From Aradus depressus (Eukaryota; Arthropoda; Insecta; Hemiptera; Aradidae), in the NCBI GenBank assembly GCA_963662175.1, contig OY759215.1:16977079-17041078 (forward strand): a stretch of DNA of 64,000 bases, in the 5' to 3' direction. Positions 1 to 10,445 of the stretch are shown here, one piece after another. Position 1 is the stretch's first letter; each line of letters starts with the position of its first letter. Below the pieces are notes generated by a model. That model ran no database searches. It was not told the DNA's origin and saw only the letters and a program-made list of their open reading frames with translations. The position numbers and the translations under genes are program-made.

Positions 1-332
1 GTCTTCAAAGCTTCATTCATAAATATACCCGAAGGTGTGTGTTGTTTTGGTACGTCCCCACCATCAGAACTTAATCTTTTCTGTTATGAGACGATAATAA
101 TAATATTTATTTCTGTTAAACCATAACAAGGCAATAGGATATGCCATAAATATGTATACATCAAGATACTTGAAATAAATAAAAAGGGTACTTAGACAGA
201 CATGTGATAAGTAACAACAACAATAGTAAAAAAAAAAAGGTGTCTTACCCCTCCTCCCTCTATATTTCAGGACGTATTCTTAGGTCTCTTTCTCAGGTCA
301 CAATGTGCTAAATTTAGAAAAGAAAGAAAAAT
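1..332. other. AT-rich intergenic stretch with one copy of repeat R5
   Basis: No reading frame or RNA gene is visible. Bases 59-155 are roughly 85% identical by eye to 1043-1132, so both are copies of a dispersed repeat, here called R5. It contains an AATAAT-rich core and ends near AAATAAATAAA, which resembles the 3' end of a retroposon, but no coding part is attached. Confidence 0.5.
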
Positions 333-682
333 ATTAGGTTCAGTTAGGTTTTATGACTCATGCCCGGGTTTTAACTACGAGGTCATATCGCCTACTACCA
401 GCGCGCTCCTCATGTCACTCTGGTGGACATGAGCCCGACTCTACTATGGGAGTCCTAAATTTTGCCTATCCTAAATTTTTATTCACCTAGGGCAGGGGTC
501 TTTAATGAGTACCTGACATCGTATAGGCTCGGGACCATCGCTTAACGTCCCATCCGAAGGACGGCGTGCTTAAGTTTATTTTACCTCCCAGATAAAATAA
601 ACTAAGAGCCTCGATCGGGTTTCGAACCCACGATCTTGAGCTCAGAAGACAAGCACGCATTCCACTGAGCTACCGGTGCCCT
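333..682 (-). repeat. SINE-A, near full-length tRNA-derived SINE
   Basis: Read on the minus strand this begins with a tRNA-like head: a pol III box A close to tagctcagtgg and a box B close to ggttcgaaacc. A body of about 270 bp shared with many copies in this window follows, then a 3' tail of AACCTAAC type. It is flanked by the direct repeat agaaaaat (325-332 and 683-690), a plausible target-site duplication. Such SINEs are transcribed by RNA polymerase III and mobilised by a partner LINE. The partner is not identified; no LINE tail in the window matches this tail. Confidence 0.85.
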
Positions 683-1042
683 AGAAAAATTATATCCAAC
701 AAATATAATAATATTCATAAAATAATTACGCATTACGTTTAATTAAGGCAAATTATGACTGTTCTAATTTTCAATGTTGCTTCTATGTTGTCTAGTTACC
801 ACTATATTATACATATTTTATAAACAACAAAATTTCGGAGAATAACAAATTATAGTTACGGATTAGTCCATCCCATTTCCCTCAGAGAAATTTTGAAAGT
901 AGTCTCCCTAAGAAATCTATTTGTAAACTATGTAGGAATAGGAAAATAAATATCATAAAAATGTGAGAGGAGCTACTGGTCTTATATCAATCGACAACTA
1001 GTAAATACACGCGAGTCTGTGTGATGAACTGGTCAGCTGATC

Positions 1043-1132
1043 ATCAGAACATAACCTTTTCTATTGTGAGACTATAATAATAATATTTATATCGGTTAAA
1101 CTATAACATGGCAATAGAATATGCCATAAATT
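1043..1132. repeat. Repeat R5, second copy
   Basis: Direct-orientation match to 59-155. It shares the run from atcagaac through the AATAAT core to atgccataaat. The copy ends exactly where the next SINE-A tail begins. Family unknown. Confidence 0.55.
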
Positions 1133-1376
1133 TGTTAGTTATTGTGATTTATGCCCTGGCTTTAACTAAGAGGTCATACCGCCAAATATCAGAGTGCTCT
1201 TTCGTCGCTCTAGTGGACATGAACCCAACTCTACTGTGGGAGTCCTAAATGTTGCCAATTCCGGTTTATTCACCTATTATCGAGTACCGGACATCATACA
1301 CTCTCGAGACTATTGCTTAACCTCCCATCCAAAGGACGGCGTGCTCAAGGTTTTTTCACCTCCCAAATAAAAAACG
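1133..1376 (-). repeat. SINE-A, copy lacking the tRNA head
   Basis: Shares the SINE-A body from the tail (ttagttattgtg) to the segment cacctcccaaataaaa. The tRNA-like head is absent, so in the SINE sense this copy is 5'-truncated. Sequence is diverged and no clear TSD was found. Confidence 0.75.
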
Positions 1377-1475
1377 TTTACATCTTTTAAACATTTCACA
1401 TCTGTAATTGTTATTATTATTATTGATATTGGTATCATGCTGGGAAGTTTGGCGTGTGGACTTCAAGGGCCGCAC

Positions 1476-1711
1476 TTAGTTACAAATGCCACCTTTGCAG
1501 ACTCCTAATACACTGCACATCCTCTGATTTAGGGAACAGAGAGGCGAATCACACACATCCGAGAACCTGCTTCTTTTACTTATTTTTTTACTGCCAGAGG
1601 ATCTGTCAGAATCAGAAACTCTAATACTCTCAGTTAAGTTGCCTACTGAAACTTCCCAAAGACTTGAGGTTCCATACTGACCGACAAGAGATCCTCCCAC
1701 CGAGGCTAAGA
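1476..1711 (-). CDS. Possible terminal coding exon of an unidentified host gene
   Basis: On the minus strand a good 3' splice site, tgtttttcttag, is followed at once by an open frame of about 77 codons ending in TAA. There is no ATG at the start, and an in-frame TAA lies just upstream of the splice site, which fits an internal or last exon rather than an intronless gene. The peptide is Ser/Gly-rich, with a basic patch (KKISKRSR) and a Cys-rich end (CSVLGVCKGGICN). No family is recognised. It does not match any repeat elsewhere in the window, unlike most ORFs here. It could still be chance: 77 open codons are not rare at this base composition. Confidence 0.3.
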
Positions 1712-2733
1712 AAAACAGTACCCATTATACTACCAAATTAAATAGACCCTTTGAACGAGGTGGGTGGCACACCTGAACCCGGCTTGGACCGCTTTCACAA
1801 AAATATAGATCTAGATTATACATTATTATTAGTTTTAATAATAACCCGGGGACACTGATTAATTACTGGTTTCTTAACCCGACCTCCTCAACAAAATTAT
1901 AGTGTTTATATTTTGTCGAAAATCAGTAAAGATAGGAACTGTTGATAGAGCCATTTTGTATGATTTAACATAATGGCTAAATTTTGATAATTATGAGTAG
2001 ACAGATTGTGTGTGTTATGAATGTTGGGATTATGAAAAAAAAGTTAATTGGTAGATTATAGAAGTGACAGTGTAGGTAGGTTTTTTTAAGTCAATGAAAA
2101 CTCAGTTCTTTGTATCCATGTATTTGGCGTAGGCAGAATCTGAATATATTATGAAACTGTATTTATTAATATATCAAAGTATTCATCTACGGAACCCTTC
2201 AAAGTGACCTGAACACACTTCTTTGTTATAATTTCTTGATTAATTAATTTAATAACAATTTTTTTTTTTTTGCTTCATTATTACCCATCATTACCCTGAG
2301 ATGCATCTATTTCTTTTACCCCTTCTCTACACTAAGATTCACCACCTGAGCATGGCAAATTGCAGTAACTAATTCTGGGATAAATAAAATATATTACTGG
2401 ACTGATATATCTGTATTACTTATTTAACAAGTAAGTCCACTGCATCGGCCTACCAATGAAGAAGTTTAAATATTTTTTATTACTAATTATTTTATCATTT
2501 ATTCTCATTGTCAACTCTCCTACTAATTGTTTTTGTACATAATGTAAAATAAATAAATAAGAAATAAAAAAATTAATGGGACTATCGGGACTATTTGTGT
2601 CACTTATTTTTATTTATTTATTTTTTTTAAATCTTTTGGATTATGTACGTTTAGATTATCCACCTGATGTTGACTGTCGACCCCCGAAACTAGTTGTGGT
2701 GTAAATAAAGTATATTCTTGAACTGATATCTCT
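1712..2733. other. AT-rich intergenic stretch
   Basis: Contains poly(T), ATT-rich microsatellite tracts and the short phrase taaataaa(a/g)tatatt near 2382 and 2703. No gene, TIR element or SINE could be recognised. Confidence 0.5.
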
Positions 2734-2734
2734 T

Positions 2735-3055
2735 AGTTAGTTATTATGACTCATGCCCGGGCTTTAACTGTGTATTCATATCGCCTACTACCAGAGCGCT
2801 TTTTCGTGACTCTGGTGGACTTGAGACCGACTCTACTATGGGAGTCCTAAATTTTGCCTATTCTAAATTTTTATTCACCTGAGGTGGTATCGTACGGGCT
2901 CGGGACCATCGTTTAACGTCTCATCCGAAGGGCGGTGTGCTTAAGTTTATTTTACCTCCCAGATAAAATAAACTAAGGGCTTCGGCTGGGTTGCGAATCC
3001 GAGAACTTGAGTTCAGTAAGCAAGCACGCGTACTACTGAGCTACTGGCGTCCTCA
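2735..3055 (-). repeat. SINE-A, near full-length with 14-bp target duplication
   Basis: Minus-strand SINE-A with a degraded tRNA head and a tail of the cataataactaact type. It is flanked by aactgatatctctt (2721-2734) and aactgatacctctt (3056-3069), which differ at one base and are read as the target-site duplication. Confidence 0.88.
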
Positions 3056-3548
3056 AACTGATACCTCTTTAATTAACAAGTATTTCCCTAAAAGAGAAAT
3101 GATAGAAAATCGCTCCTCGAGAAATCTAGGAAGTTTAGGGGCAGTGGACGTCAGAGAGATCTAATCCCAACTGCCGAACTAGAAATGGATTCTACTGTTA
3201 TTCGTTGAGTCGAGGTTATAAACCAGAGCAGGTTAGGATACAAATAGCCATCTGAAGAGTTCAGGTCGTGTAGTATCGTAATGATGTGTCAAATCAAGTA
3301 GGTTTGTCTCTGAGTTGAGTTTAGATTGATCTGATCTCGAATGTTTGCGAACACATCGTTTGCAATGATCAGTCATAAGAAGGCTTGACATGAGGAGGAC
3401 CTGGTCTTCATGTCTTCTTCTAATCAGCATTCATCATTCTAACACTCTTGGGTGGTAGTCTCTTCCTACATTCCTTCCAAGACATGTGCGAAAAATGATA
3501 AAATTAGTCTTGGAGAGTAATTTAAATATTTCGTCCTGTTTAGCTTTC
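3056..3548. other. Unassigned sequence with a 65-codon minus-strand ORF
   Basis: A short minus-strand frame (3233-3430) is open, but no motif is recognised. It is not counted as a gene. Confidence 0.35.
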
Positions 3549-3776
3549 GTTAGTCACTACCAAGGCTCTTTCGTCGCTCTGGTGATCATGAGCCCGACTC
3601 TACTCTGGGAATCCTACATTTTTCCTACCCCCAAGTTTATTCATTTAGGGTAAGGGTCATTAAGGAGTACCTGACATCGTACAGGCTTGGGACTATCCCT
3701 TAACGTCTTGTCCGAAGGACGGCATGCTCAAGGTTTTTCACCTCCCAGATAAAAAACCTAAGGGTCTCGGTCCGGT
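3549..3776 (-). repeat. SINE-A, partial diverged copy
   Basis: Begins inside the body (tcgctctggtgatcatgag) and runs to ctcggtccgg, just before the box B region. Both the tail and the tRNA head are missing. Confidence 0.75.
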
Positions 3777-3907
3777 ATAGCCATAACTAATAATCTACTT
3801 GTTTTTACTTTTATAATTTCTTTATTTTGAATATTTTCAATAGATAATATGACCATAAGTAAATTTAATGATACCATTTAAAACAATATATATTAAATAT
3901 AGAAAAA

Positions 3908-3950
3908 ATATGGCTAATATGCACCGTACATAAAGCCAAAAGAAGAAAAA
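3908..3950 (+). repeat. SINE-B, tail-only copy
   Basis: Contains ggctaatatgcaccgtac followed by ataaagcc and an A-rich tail. The same 3' end closes the longer SINE-B at 43882-44090 and another short copy at 31455-31500. Only the last 40 bases are present. Confidence 0.6.
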
Positions 3951-4212
3951 AAAAAATATATATATATATAGAAAAAATAATAATAATAAAATAAATTAAA
4001 GAAAAAATGTATAAGAAAACATATACATCGATAACCTAATGATCTGTATACAAAGCAATAAATAAATAAAAGTAATAATGGTCTATTTACAAAACAATAT
4101 ACAAAAACAATGTGAAAATATTAAATTTAAATAATAATAATAAAGATAAAAAATAATAATAAAGATAAAAAATAATAATAAAGATAAAAAATAATAATAA
4201 AGATAAAATAAA
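3951..4212. repeat. Microsatellites, including four 19-bp AT-rich units
   Basis: A (TA)n tract near 3957-3970 is followed by AAT-rich DNA. At 4131-4210 the 19-bp unit aataataataaagataaaa repeats about four times almost perfectly. An ORF across this tract is low-complexity. Confidence 0.85.
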
Positions 4213-4350
4213 ATAAACATAAGAAGCCTTTCAACTCGAGACCCCAGCAGTGGAGGCAGACCAAGAAGGAAAGGAGAGCTGAAGGTGACAGGATTACATG
4301 AGAGGAGGAGCTAATATGAAGATGGCTGATGTAGTGAGAAGTGATTATTT

Positions 4351-4490
4351 CGCAGGATGTCAAAAATAAGTTAGTCTGACCTCTCACAGATTTTTTATTT
4401 AAGTAAGCTAGCCGGCTTTCGAGGTTTCCCTCATCATCAGGCAGTCTACAAAAGAACATCCTTAATATGTAATATGAATAGCAAATAAAT
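4351..4490 (-). repeat. Left inverted arm (pLTR-like) of the PLE
   Basis: Reverse complement of 4962-5101 with no mismatch that I could find. It lies 3' of the GIY-YIG frame on the element's sense strand and carries the hammerhead-like core in sense orientation. Confidence 0.88.
4406..4449 (-). ncRNA. Hammerhead-ribozyme-like motif, left arm
   Basis: Reverse-complement twin of the motif at 5003-5046, with the same core and stems. In the sense of the PLE gene it lies downstream of the ORF, where a self-cleaving site would process the element's transcript. Confidence 0.5.
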
Positions 4491-4583
4491 AATAAAAACA
4501 CAATTTTTGATAGAACATACCTGATAAAAATTTGAATAAACTAAATAATAAAAATATTAATAAATAAAAATCTACAACAAACA

Positions 4584-4970
4584 TTAACAATTTAAAATAT
4601 CATGGATGGGGACAGACGAGTTATTCCTGTCCACCATCTGAGTCACAACTGGGAGAACGGTGTACGTGAGACTGGACAAACCTCCCATCCCCTCTTTAGA
4701 GTTGAGGAGGGGGGACTCTCTCTTCCTTCTTTCCAATTTTATTTCGATACTTTCCAATGTATCCATTTTTCTACCTTTTTGGACATGATGCAGTAATGAG
4801 ACTGAACCGGCCTCATGTCCTGTGTTCTGGAGGTGTTGGAAAAATTCAGAGTCGCCCCTCCTCAAATGCTCCCTCACTCTAGTCCTCAGCTTCCGGCCCG
4901 TCTGCCCAAGATAAAAACATTCACAGTCTTTACAAGTAATCCTGTACACGCCGGATTTGTCATTTATTTG
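4584..4970 (-). pseudogene. GIY-YIG endonuclease remnant of a Penelope-like element
   Basis: Reading the minus strand from about 4970, the frame gives GVYRITCKDC (the GIY part), FYLGQTGRKLRTRVREHL (the YIG part with conserved Arg/His), then LESIEIKLERR with the expected Glu, and LLNSKEGMGG. This order and the Cys pair before the YIG motif are typical of the C-terminal endonuclease domain of Penelope-like retroelements, which nicks target DNA to prime reverse transcription. The RT domain that should precede it is absent, and the frame has no ATG of its own. It is therefore a truncated 3' part of the gene. Plus-strand ORFs over it are shadows. Confidence 0.8.
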
Positions 4971-5101
4971 CTATTCATATTACATATTAAGGATGTTCTT
5001 TTGTAGACTGCCTGATGATGAGGGAAACCTCGAAAGCCGGCTAGCTTACTTAAATAAAAAATCTGTGAGAGGTCAGACTAACTTATTTTTGACATCCTGC
5101 G
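4962..5101 (+). repeat. Right inverted arm (pLTR-like) of the PLE
   Basis: Plus-strand partner of 4351-4490. It includes the segment with ctgatga, gaaa and gccggc that forms the hammerhead-like core. The last base of the arm overlaps the first base of the target duplication. Confidence 0.88.
5003..5046 (+). ncRNA. Hammerhead-ribozyme-like motif, right arm
   Basis: Core ctgatga (5012-5018), one T, stem II GAGG/CCTC with a GAAA loop (5020-5031), core GAAA (5032-5035), a palindromic GCCGGC as a minimal stem III, then TA as the cleavage position. The flanks gtagactgc and gcttac can form a stem I with an internal loop. The extra T before stem II departs from the textbook core. Minimal stem III of this kind is known from PLE and retrozyme hammerheads that work as dimers. 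Activity is untested. Confidence 0.55.
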
Positions 5102-5197
5102 AGAGGAGGAGCTGGTCACCACTGGCGCTCCCTAAATATTTTTGCCTAATTACAATAGCAGGTCTCTCGGCCAGCGCCACCTCAGTCTGGTGCCTCA

Positions 5198-5220
5198 GGG
5201 GGGGGGGGGGGGGGGGGGGG
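5198..5220 (+). repeat. Poly(G) run of 23 bases
   Basis: Uninterrupted G tract next to ctggtgcctca. Similar G runs at 25982-26003, 26029-26045 and 26435-26458 sit at hAT termini, so this may mark another eroded hAT end. It could form a G-quadruplex. Assembly length errors are likely in such runs. Confidence 0.7.
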
Positions 5221-5386
5221 AATTGGATTGACATGGAAAGAATTGATGAGGTCAATAACAAAAGGAATTATGGAGGGTAAGGTTGGAAACATGAAATGAA
5301 AAAATATTGTTTTTAGGACTTTGAAACAAACATCTGTGTACAGAAAAATACTTCCTTATAAGTTCTCTCGTTCTCAAAGTCCTATA

Positions 5387-5520
5387 TCTCCATCGACCTC
5401 ATTGAGAAGAACTCCTGGAATAGCAGATATACGGCATTATTTTATTTCTTGTATTTGTTTTGTGTTTTGAATATTAAAAAAAAAAAAAAAAAATTCTTCA
5501 AGTTTAGATTACTTGTTGAT
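5387..5520 (-). repeat. Diverged copy of the coding repeat seen at 31902-32114
   Basis: Shares tccatcgacctcattgagaa, then ttgttttgtgttttgaa and ttcttcaagtt, with 32010-32125 in the same orientation. On the minus strand both read QNTKQ...VLLNEVDGD or close to it, but this copy has a stop and a long A tract. The family is unknown. Confidence 0.5.
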
Positions 5521-5707
5521 ATGTTACTTTTGTAGCAACAAACATGGAACAACTCTTGACAAACAGTAAGTTTGTTTGGCTAAAAGATCCGAACGAAAAT
5601 GTAAACAATAACATTTAGATTACACAACGCCTACCATACGTCAGGCGTGGTACAGTCCACAAGTGAGCTCACGACAAACCCAACGTACCACACTACTCGG
5701 GATGTTT

Positions 5708-6060
5708 ACTTCCATGGCTACACGAAGTATAGAGGAAGTAATGCAATCGGTCAAACATTCGATGTTGTTTTCATCAGAATTTCATGTTTTCCGACCCCCT
5801 CATTCGAAAAATGAAAAACAAAATGGATAACTCTCGAAACTTCCGATACAAAATTTTATTGTAGTATCCCATAGGACGGACCCATATTGATTTTCAGTCA
5901 AAACAGCTAAATGGAAAGAGGGCATTGGAAGAGGGGGGCTGCCGATCTAATGAATGTATCGACACAAAATTTGGTATGAGGATTCGAAAATGTCTAATCG
6001 TATGTAAGTTAATCAGAAAATTAATAATTGTGGTATTTTGTGGTAAATTTTAAGAGAGAT
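5708..6060 (+). repeat. Dispersed repeat R1, long copy
   Basis: R1 is a non-coding repeat present at about 15 places in the window. Diagnostic phrases are acgaagtatagaggaagt near one end, gaatttcatgttttccgac, gataactc, aatgaatgtatcgacac and ttttcagccaaatcgacc. This copy contains most of them in order, with a deletion after gataactct. R1 has no ORF; its class is undetermined (MITE or fragment of a larger DNA transposon). Confidence 0.7.
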
Positions 6061-6951
6061 ATATGTGTTAATCTTAAATAAATTATAAAAATATAAATAA
6101 TAATGAAATAATAATACGAACAAAAAAGAATAATTAAATAAACAATAAATTACCATATTTCCTGTAGAAATCTTATCTCTTTTCTTTTACTAAATTTTGA
6201 TTTCTACAGTACTTTTTCGAAAAGGGCCCTAAAAAATTACCAAAAGTACCACGACGTGCAATTTTGAAGAAAGTATCGTATTTAAAAAAAAAAAATCAAT
6301 CAACCAACTTTTCATTTGGATTTCTAAAGAGATGCCATTTTTAATCATTTTAAATAATATTAAATCTAATCCAAAGGTTTTCAAATTATCTTACTGGGCC
6401 AACAGGGAAAATGAATAGAATAGAATTTAGAAAACAAATATTGGGTTTATTTTCTTAAATCTACATTATTAAAATTAAAAACTAAATCCTTAAAACTAAT
6501 TCAATCTTGTTTTGTTTAATATTTTGGCCATTTTTTAAAAAATTAAGTTATATATTTCTGGGCATATATCCTGTACATATAAACAAACAACAGTACCTTT
6601 TTATTGGATAAATTTCACTGTAAATTCACTTATATTTAGTTCATCACAAGTTAAGTCTAAACAACACTGTCCATGTTCACTCAGACCGTCGCCATTCTAA
6701 CCCAGACCTCCACTTGTTTTCTCCACACACTAAAAAACAGCTGATGGCCGTGTTTTGTTTTTTAAACTGGCATTTGTTTTAAAAGAAATGGTTTCTTATC
6801 ATTTATTTACTAATTCAGTTTATTTTTATAGAAAAATAAATATAAATAATTTTTTTTTTATTATTAATAATTTAATGTGTGTATTATTTTTATACATCAC
6901 ACTTTATGAGGTTTTGAATTCACAAATGAAATGTCGGGCTCTTTTATGACA
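6061..6951. other. AT-rich intergenic stretch
   Basis: Only AT-rich, low-complexity DNA is visible. The short ORF at 6755-6949 is of that kind. No element ends were recognised. Confidence 0.5.
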
Positions 6952-7232
6952 AAACATCCCTCTCATCCCCCCCTTCCCTTTAGCCGATTAGGCTGAAAAT
7001 CGATAGGTGTTGTCATTAGAGGGCTCTGGATTCATATATAAAATTGCCTGTTGATACATTGATTCCATCGAGAGTTATCGCGTTCACAGACATACACACA
7101 AACAGAGAGAAATTTCTTTAAAATATTGAAATCAAGAGGTCGGAAAACATGAAATTCCGATGAAAACTCTGCATCGAATTTTTGACCGATTACATAACTT
7201 CCTCTAGGTATACTTTTTATAGCTGGGAAAGT
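6952..7232 (-). repeat. Dispersed repeat R1, reverse copy
   Basis: Reverse complement of R1: cccttccctttagccgatt, then gaaaatcgataggtg, then gagttatcgcgttcac, then ggaaaacatgaaattccgat, ending in aacttcctctaggtatac. It lies immediately left of the Tigger element and ends within five bases of its TA target. Confidence 0.7.
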
Positions 7233-7236
7233 AATA

Positions 7237-7959
7237 CAGTAAAATCCTTTTATAACAATTCCTGATGTAACGATTTTCCGGATATAACTATGTAAAACCC
7301 GTATCCAGTTTGGATTGCTATTTAAAAGTGAATAAATAAATCCGGATATAACGATGTTAGGTATTCCGTATAAAACGATCTAAAACATAAGAAAAAGTTG
7401 TTTTTTCATTCCAGTTATAACGATATAATATGTATTGTACATACGCACATACATAAATAATTGGGTAAAATAGTATGAGTTTTGAACGGATGAAAAATAC
7501 GAACATTATAGAAAAGGGTTTTAAACAATACCATTTCACCCTTGTTGAATATTCTTCGAACTCCCTTCTTCCCTTCTAGTGCGTATATTCCTAGTTTCAG
7601 ATTAGTCTTTCCTTTGCCTCCATAGGGATCGTGACAGTGTAAAAATTGAATTAAGAATGAGTTCGAACAAACGTCGCGCATTTTCTATTGAAGAAAAAGT
7701 GAAAATCATAAATAGGATTGAGAAAGGAGAAACAATCAAAAACTTAGTGTCGGAGCTTCGAATTTCCCAGTCTACGATATCAACAATCTGGAAATCCAGA
7801 GACAAAATCAAAGAAATGTTTGAAAAAGATGTGACTTTGAAAAAAAAAAACTTAAGAGACGCACTTCTTATAACAGTTTGGTTCCGGGTATAAAGATTTC
7901 CGGATATAACGATGTATTTTTCTTGGTCCCATCAGTATCGTTATAACCGGATTTTACTG
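7237..7959 (+). mobile_element. Tigger/pogo-like element, internally deleted, 723 bp
   Basis: Starts with cagtaaaatcc and ends with ggattttactg, perfect 11-bp terminal inverted repeats of the pogo/Tigger type. The left flank is TA as expected, while the right flank is TT, so the duplication has one mutated base. Subterminal repeats of ggatataacgatgt occur near both ends. Only a DNA-binding N-terminal fragment of the transposase remains (7657-7893), and no DDE catalytic domain is present. Confidence 0.85.
7657..7893 (+). pseudogene. N-terminal CENP-B-type HTH fragment of a Tigger transposase
   Basis: The frame opens with ATG and reads MSSNKRRAFSIEEKVKIINR, then KNLVSELRISQSTISTIWKS. This is the first helix-turn-helix of pogo/Tigger transposases and of CENP-B and jerky proteins, which binds the element's terminal repeats. 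About 50 residues match the family layout. Past residue 60 the frame runs into an A tract and the subterminal repeat, and it ends in the element's 3' end. The second HTH and the DDE domain are missing. It is a relic; a binding protein that competes for the TIRs is conceivable but unsupported. Confidence 0.75.
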
Positions 7960-8495
7960 TTTGTGGAATATGATAATATTCTTGGATAGTTTTCATTATA
8001 AATATCCTGGCGGACTGAGGCGAAATTTCGAAGGTAAACATTTGTTAACATTCCTGTTCTCATTTTGTAAGAATTTCTCCACTTCCCTTGCCTAAAAAAA
8101 AATAATTACAAATTTCTAATACTCGACTAACTAGAAATTACTTACTCCTCATGGCAGACTGTAATATATATATTTATAGGTAATAGGCAGACTCGGCGAA
8201 CTGTAAGCGAATTTCTTGGCTGGGTCCTATGCGATGGGATGTGTGAATGCTGGCAAACTCGAGCCCATACGTCTTGTTCTCAACGCCTCCCGCTGACCCG
8301 ACCCGTCCCGCCTGGTTGATACACCGTTTAGCCGGGAGATTTAATTTTAAACGGAGACCCATCTTTTTAGTTAATTAATGTTCTCTCTGCTCCCCCCAGA
8401 CACCACATTCAGAAGAGTTATTTAAAAAACAGACTAGACACGTCTCTAACCTTAATAAATATTATATAAAAAATATATATAAATACATATATTTA
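7960..8495. other. Unassigned sequence
   Basis: No gene recognised. The 62-codon minus-strand ORF at 8174-8362 shows no family motif. Confidence 0.4.
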
Positions 8496-8720
8496 TAAGT
8501 ATCGTCAGGTCAGAAAACTTTAGTTACTCTTCTCGGTCAGTTTTGCGAGTTAATTTTTCCTATTACAGTGTAGGTTTGATTTTGAATTAGACTAAAAATA
8601 TATTCAGCTGACTGACTATCCATAATAATTATTGTTAACTTCGGAAGAATGAACCAACATTATTCATAATTTGAGAGGGAAAATAATGTTGGTTCATTCT
8701 TTCTGACCTGACGATACTTA
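8496..8720. mobile_element. MITE, 225 bp, with 21-bp perfect TIRs and an inner hairpin
   Basis: The ends taagtatcgtcaggtcagaaa and its exact reverse complement form 21-bp TIRs (8496-8516, 8700-8720). Inside, gaatgaaccaacattatt (8648-8665) pairs with 8681-8698. No coding sequence. The superfamily is uncertain because no clear TSD is visible. Confidence 0.75.
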
Positions 8721-10445
8721 GGACATGCACTAAAAAATAGTCTGAGAATTTGAAAAGTTTGGTTTACAGACTTGTGACTTTTCTGAAATAGTTTAATATG
8801 TGAAGCGAGGTGGGTCAAATTTCATCGGCCAAAAACCGAAATATTGAAAAAATAATGAATGTTGATGATTTTTTGTGCAGGTATTCTAATTTCTCAGCTT
8901 TTTTTCTAATTTCCTACACGACTGCTCATTTAATTTCAGTTGCATGCTGCCTCTTACGTATAGGCTTACAATTTACACTGGTTTAAAATAGAACATTTTA
9001 TTTTTAGATTGAGGTGCTATTGTGAGTGATATCTGTAAGATTTTTTGAGTTGATAATCATTTTAGTATTTTTATAACCATTTTTAGTTTATATAAAAATG
9101 CTTATGTGAAACCTGTCTGATTATGTTGGGGAGTCTCATTCAAGCAAAAGGATACAAGTTTCAACTACAAATATTTGCAAATAAGGAAGTTAAAGATAAA
9201 AATACTGCAAAGAAATAAATGCTGAAAATGGATGAAATATCAGTTATTATGAAGCGTATTAACTTTTACTCCATAAAAAATTATTAAATAAATTACCTTC
9301 TTGTTATTTATGGATTTACTTCTCGGTTTTTTAATAATGTATAATTGTAGAACAATACTTAATATCCTCATTACTAAAATAATTTTGTTTTTTCTATGTT
9401 GGTGTTCACATTTTTTTTTATGTTAAGCTTAATGTTTTTTTTTTTCAATCCTAATTATGCGACAATAATCCAAATTAAAATTTCCAATTTTATGTACTTT
9501 GGATTATGTGCAAAATGAAATTACTTAAGTAGAAGTATTAGAAGCATTTTTGATCATTTTTCATCAACTCCAAAAGATCAAGTGACCAATTTTTAAATCT
9601 GAGAATTACTGGCCACTCTAGCTCTTTTCCACCAGTAAATACACATACATTTGTCATATATTGATAAATTGGAATTACATCTTACTTTCAAATTTTGACG
9701 CCATTTTTTTAACCAGTTTGTCTTATATTTATGCTCAACTTGATATTTTGAAAGTATGTTTTATTGAAGAAAAAATAAACTTTTGTTGAACAAAAGAGAT
9801 AAAATGTTAAATATTTAGTAGTAATTGCTTCATTTAAATATTATATAATTTTCCAGCTTAACATTCAGTCCTACATTTTTTTCGTAACCAGCGATCCCGA
9901 AAGCATAAAGTAGCCAAGTTTTACCAGGTTTTTTGATGAATATTGGACCACAGTGTGGCGTGAGCTGTAGCTTAGAATTCTCTCGGCTCTAGCTTTCATT
10001 TTCATTAAGAAAGAATTTTAAATTTTGAGAAAATAACGTTACGATCCTTTTAGAAATTGGACAAGAAACGACCGAACAACAACACTAAAAATAACTTATG
10101 TAAAATTGTTTTTTGATCATCAGAAGTCATGTTGTATAGATCGTAAATATGGCCTCGTAAACGGCCACCTCTTCATTACCATACGATCACAAAAGAGGCG
10201 AACACTGGTCCTGTGCTTGGGAAAACATAAATTACATTAGTATAGGTCCTGTGCGCAATTTTAACATGACATCTTCCCTCGGCTGAATATCAATTATGGA
10301 CTATCGTAAAAGGTCCGATCAACATTTGAAAAGTTAAGTACAGTTTTTATTATGGTTATATGTAAAATTTAGGTAAAACAGGAGCTTCTTAGATGGGTTT
10401 TGTATTTATATTTATATGGGTTGGGATGTAGTCGATTAGAATTTT
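8721..10445. other. Long AT-rich intergenic stretch
   Basis: 1.7 kb without recognisable ORF, SINE, TIR pair or RNA gene. Poly(T) tracts occur near 9410 and 9440. Confidence 0.5.

Larger units (their letters stand above)
4313..5100 (-). mobile_element. Short Penelope-like element with inverted 140-bp arms
   Basis: The element is bounded by the 13-bp direct repeat gagaggaggagct (4300-4312 and 5101-5113), read as the target-site duplication. Inside are two inverted arms, 4351-4490 and 4962-5101, that look identical over 140 bases. Between them on the minus strand is a GIY-YIG endonuclease remnant. Penelope-like elements encode an RT fused to GIY-YIG, carry LTR-like repeats in direct or inverted orientation, and can bear hammerhead ribozymes in those repeats. 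Only the last part of the reading frame remains, so this copy is not autonomous. The identical arms suggest a recent insertion. Confidence 0.8.

Noticed and set aside
4127..4501. 124-codon minus-strand ORF rich in Phe, Ile and Tyr, considered as a membrane protein
   Set aside because: Half of it translates the 19-bp AT microsatellite and the rest the left PLE arm.
4602..5280. Plus-strand ORFs across the PLE
   Set aside because: They are antisense to the GIY-YIG frame or read through the arm and the poly(G) run.
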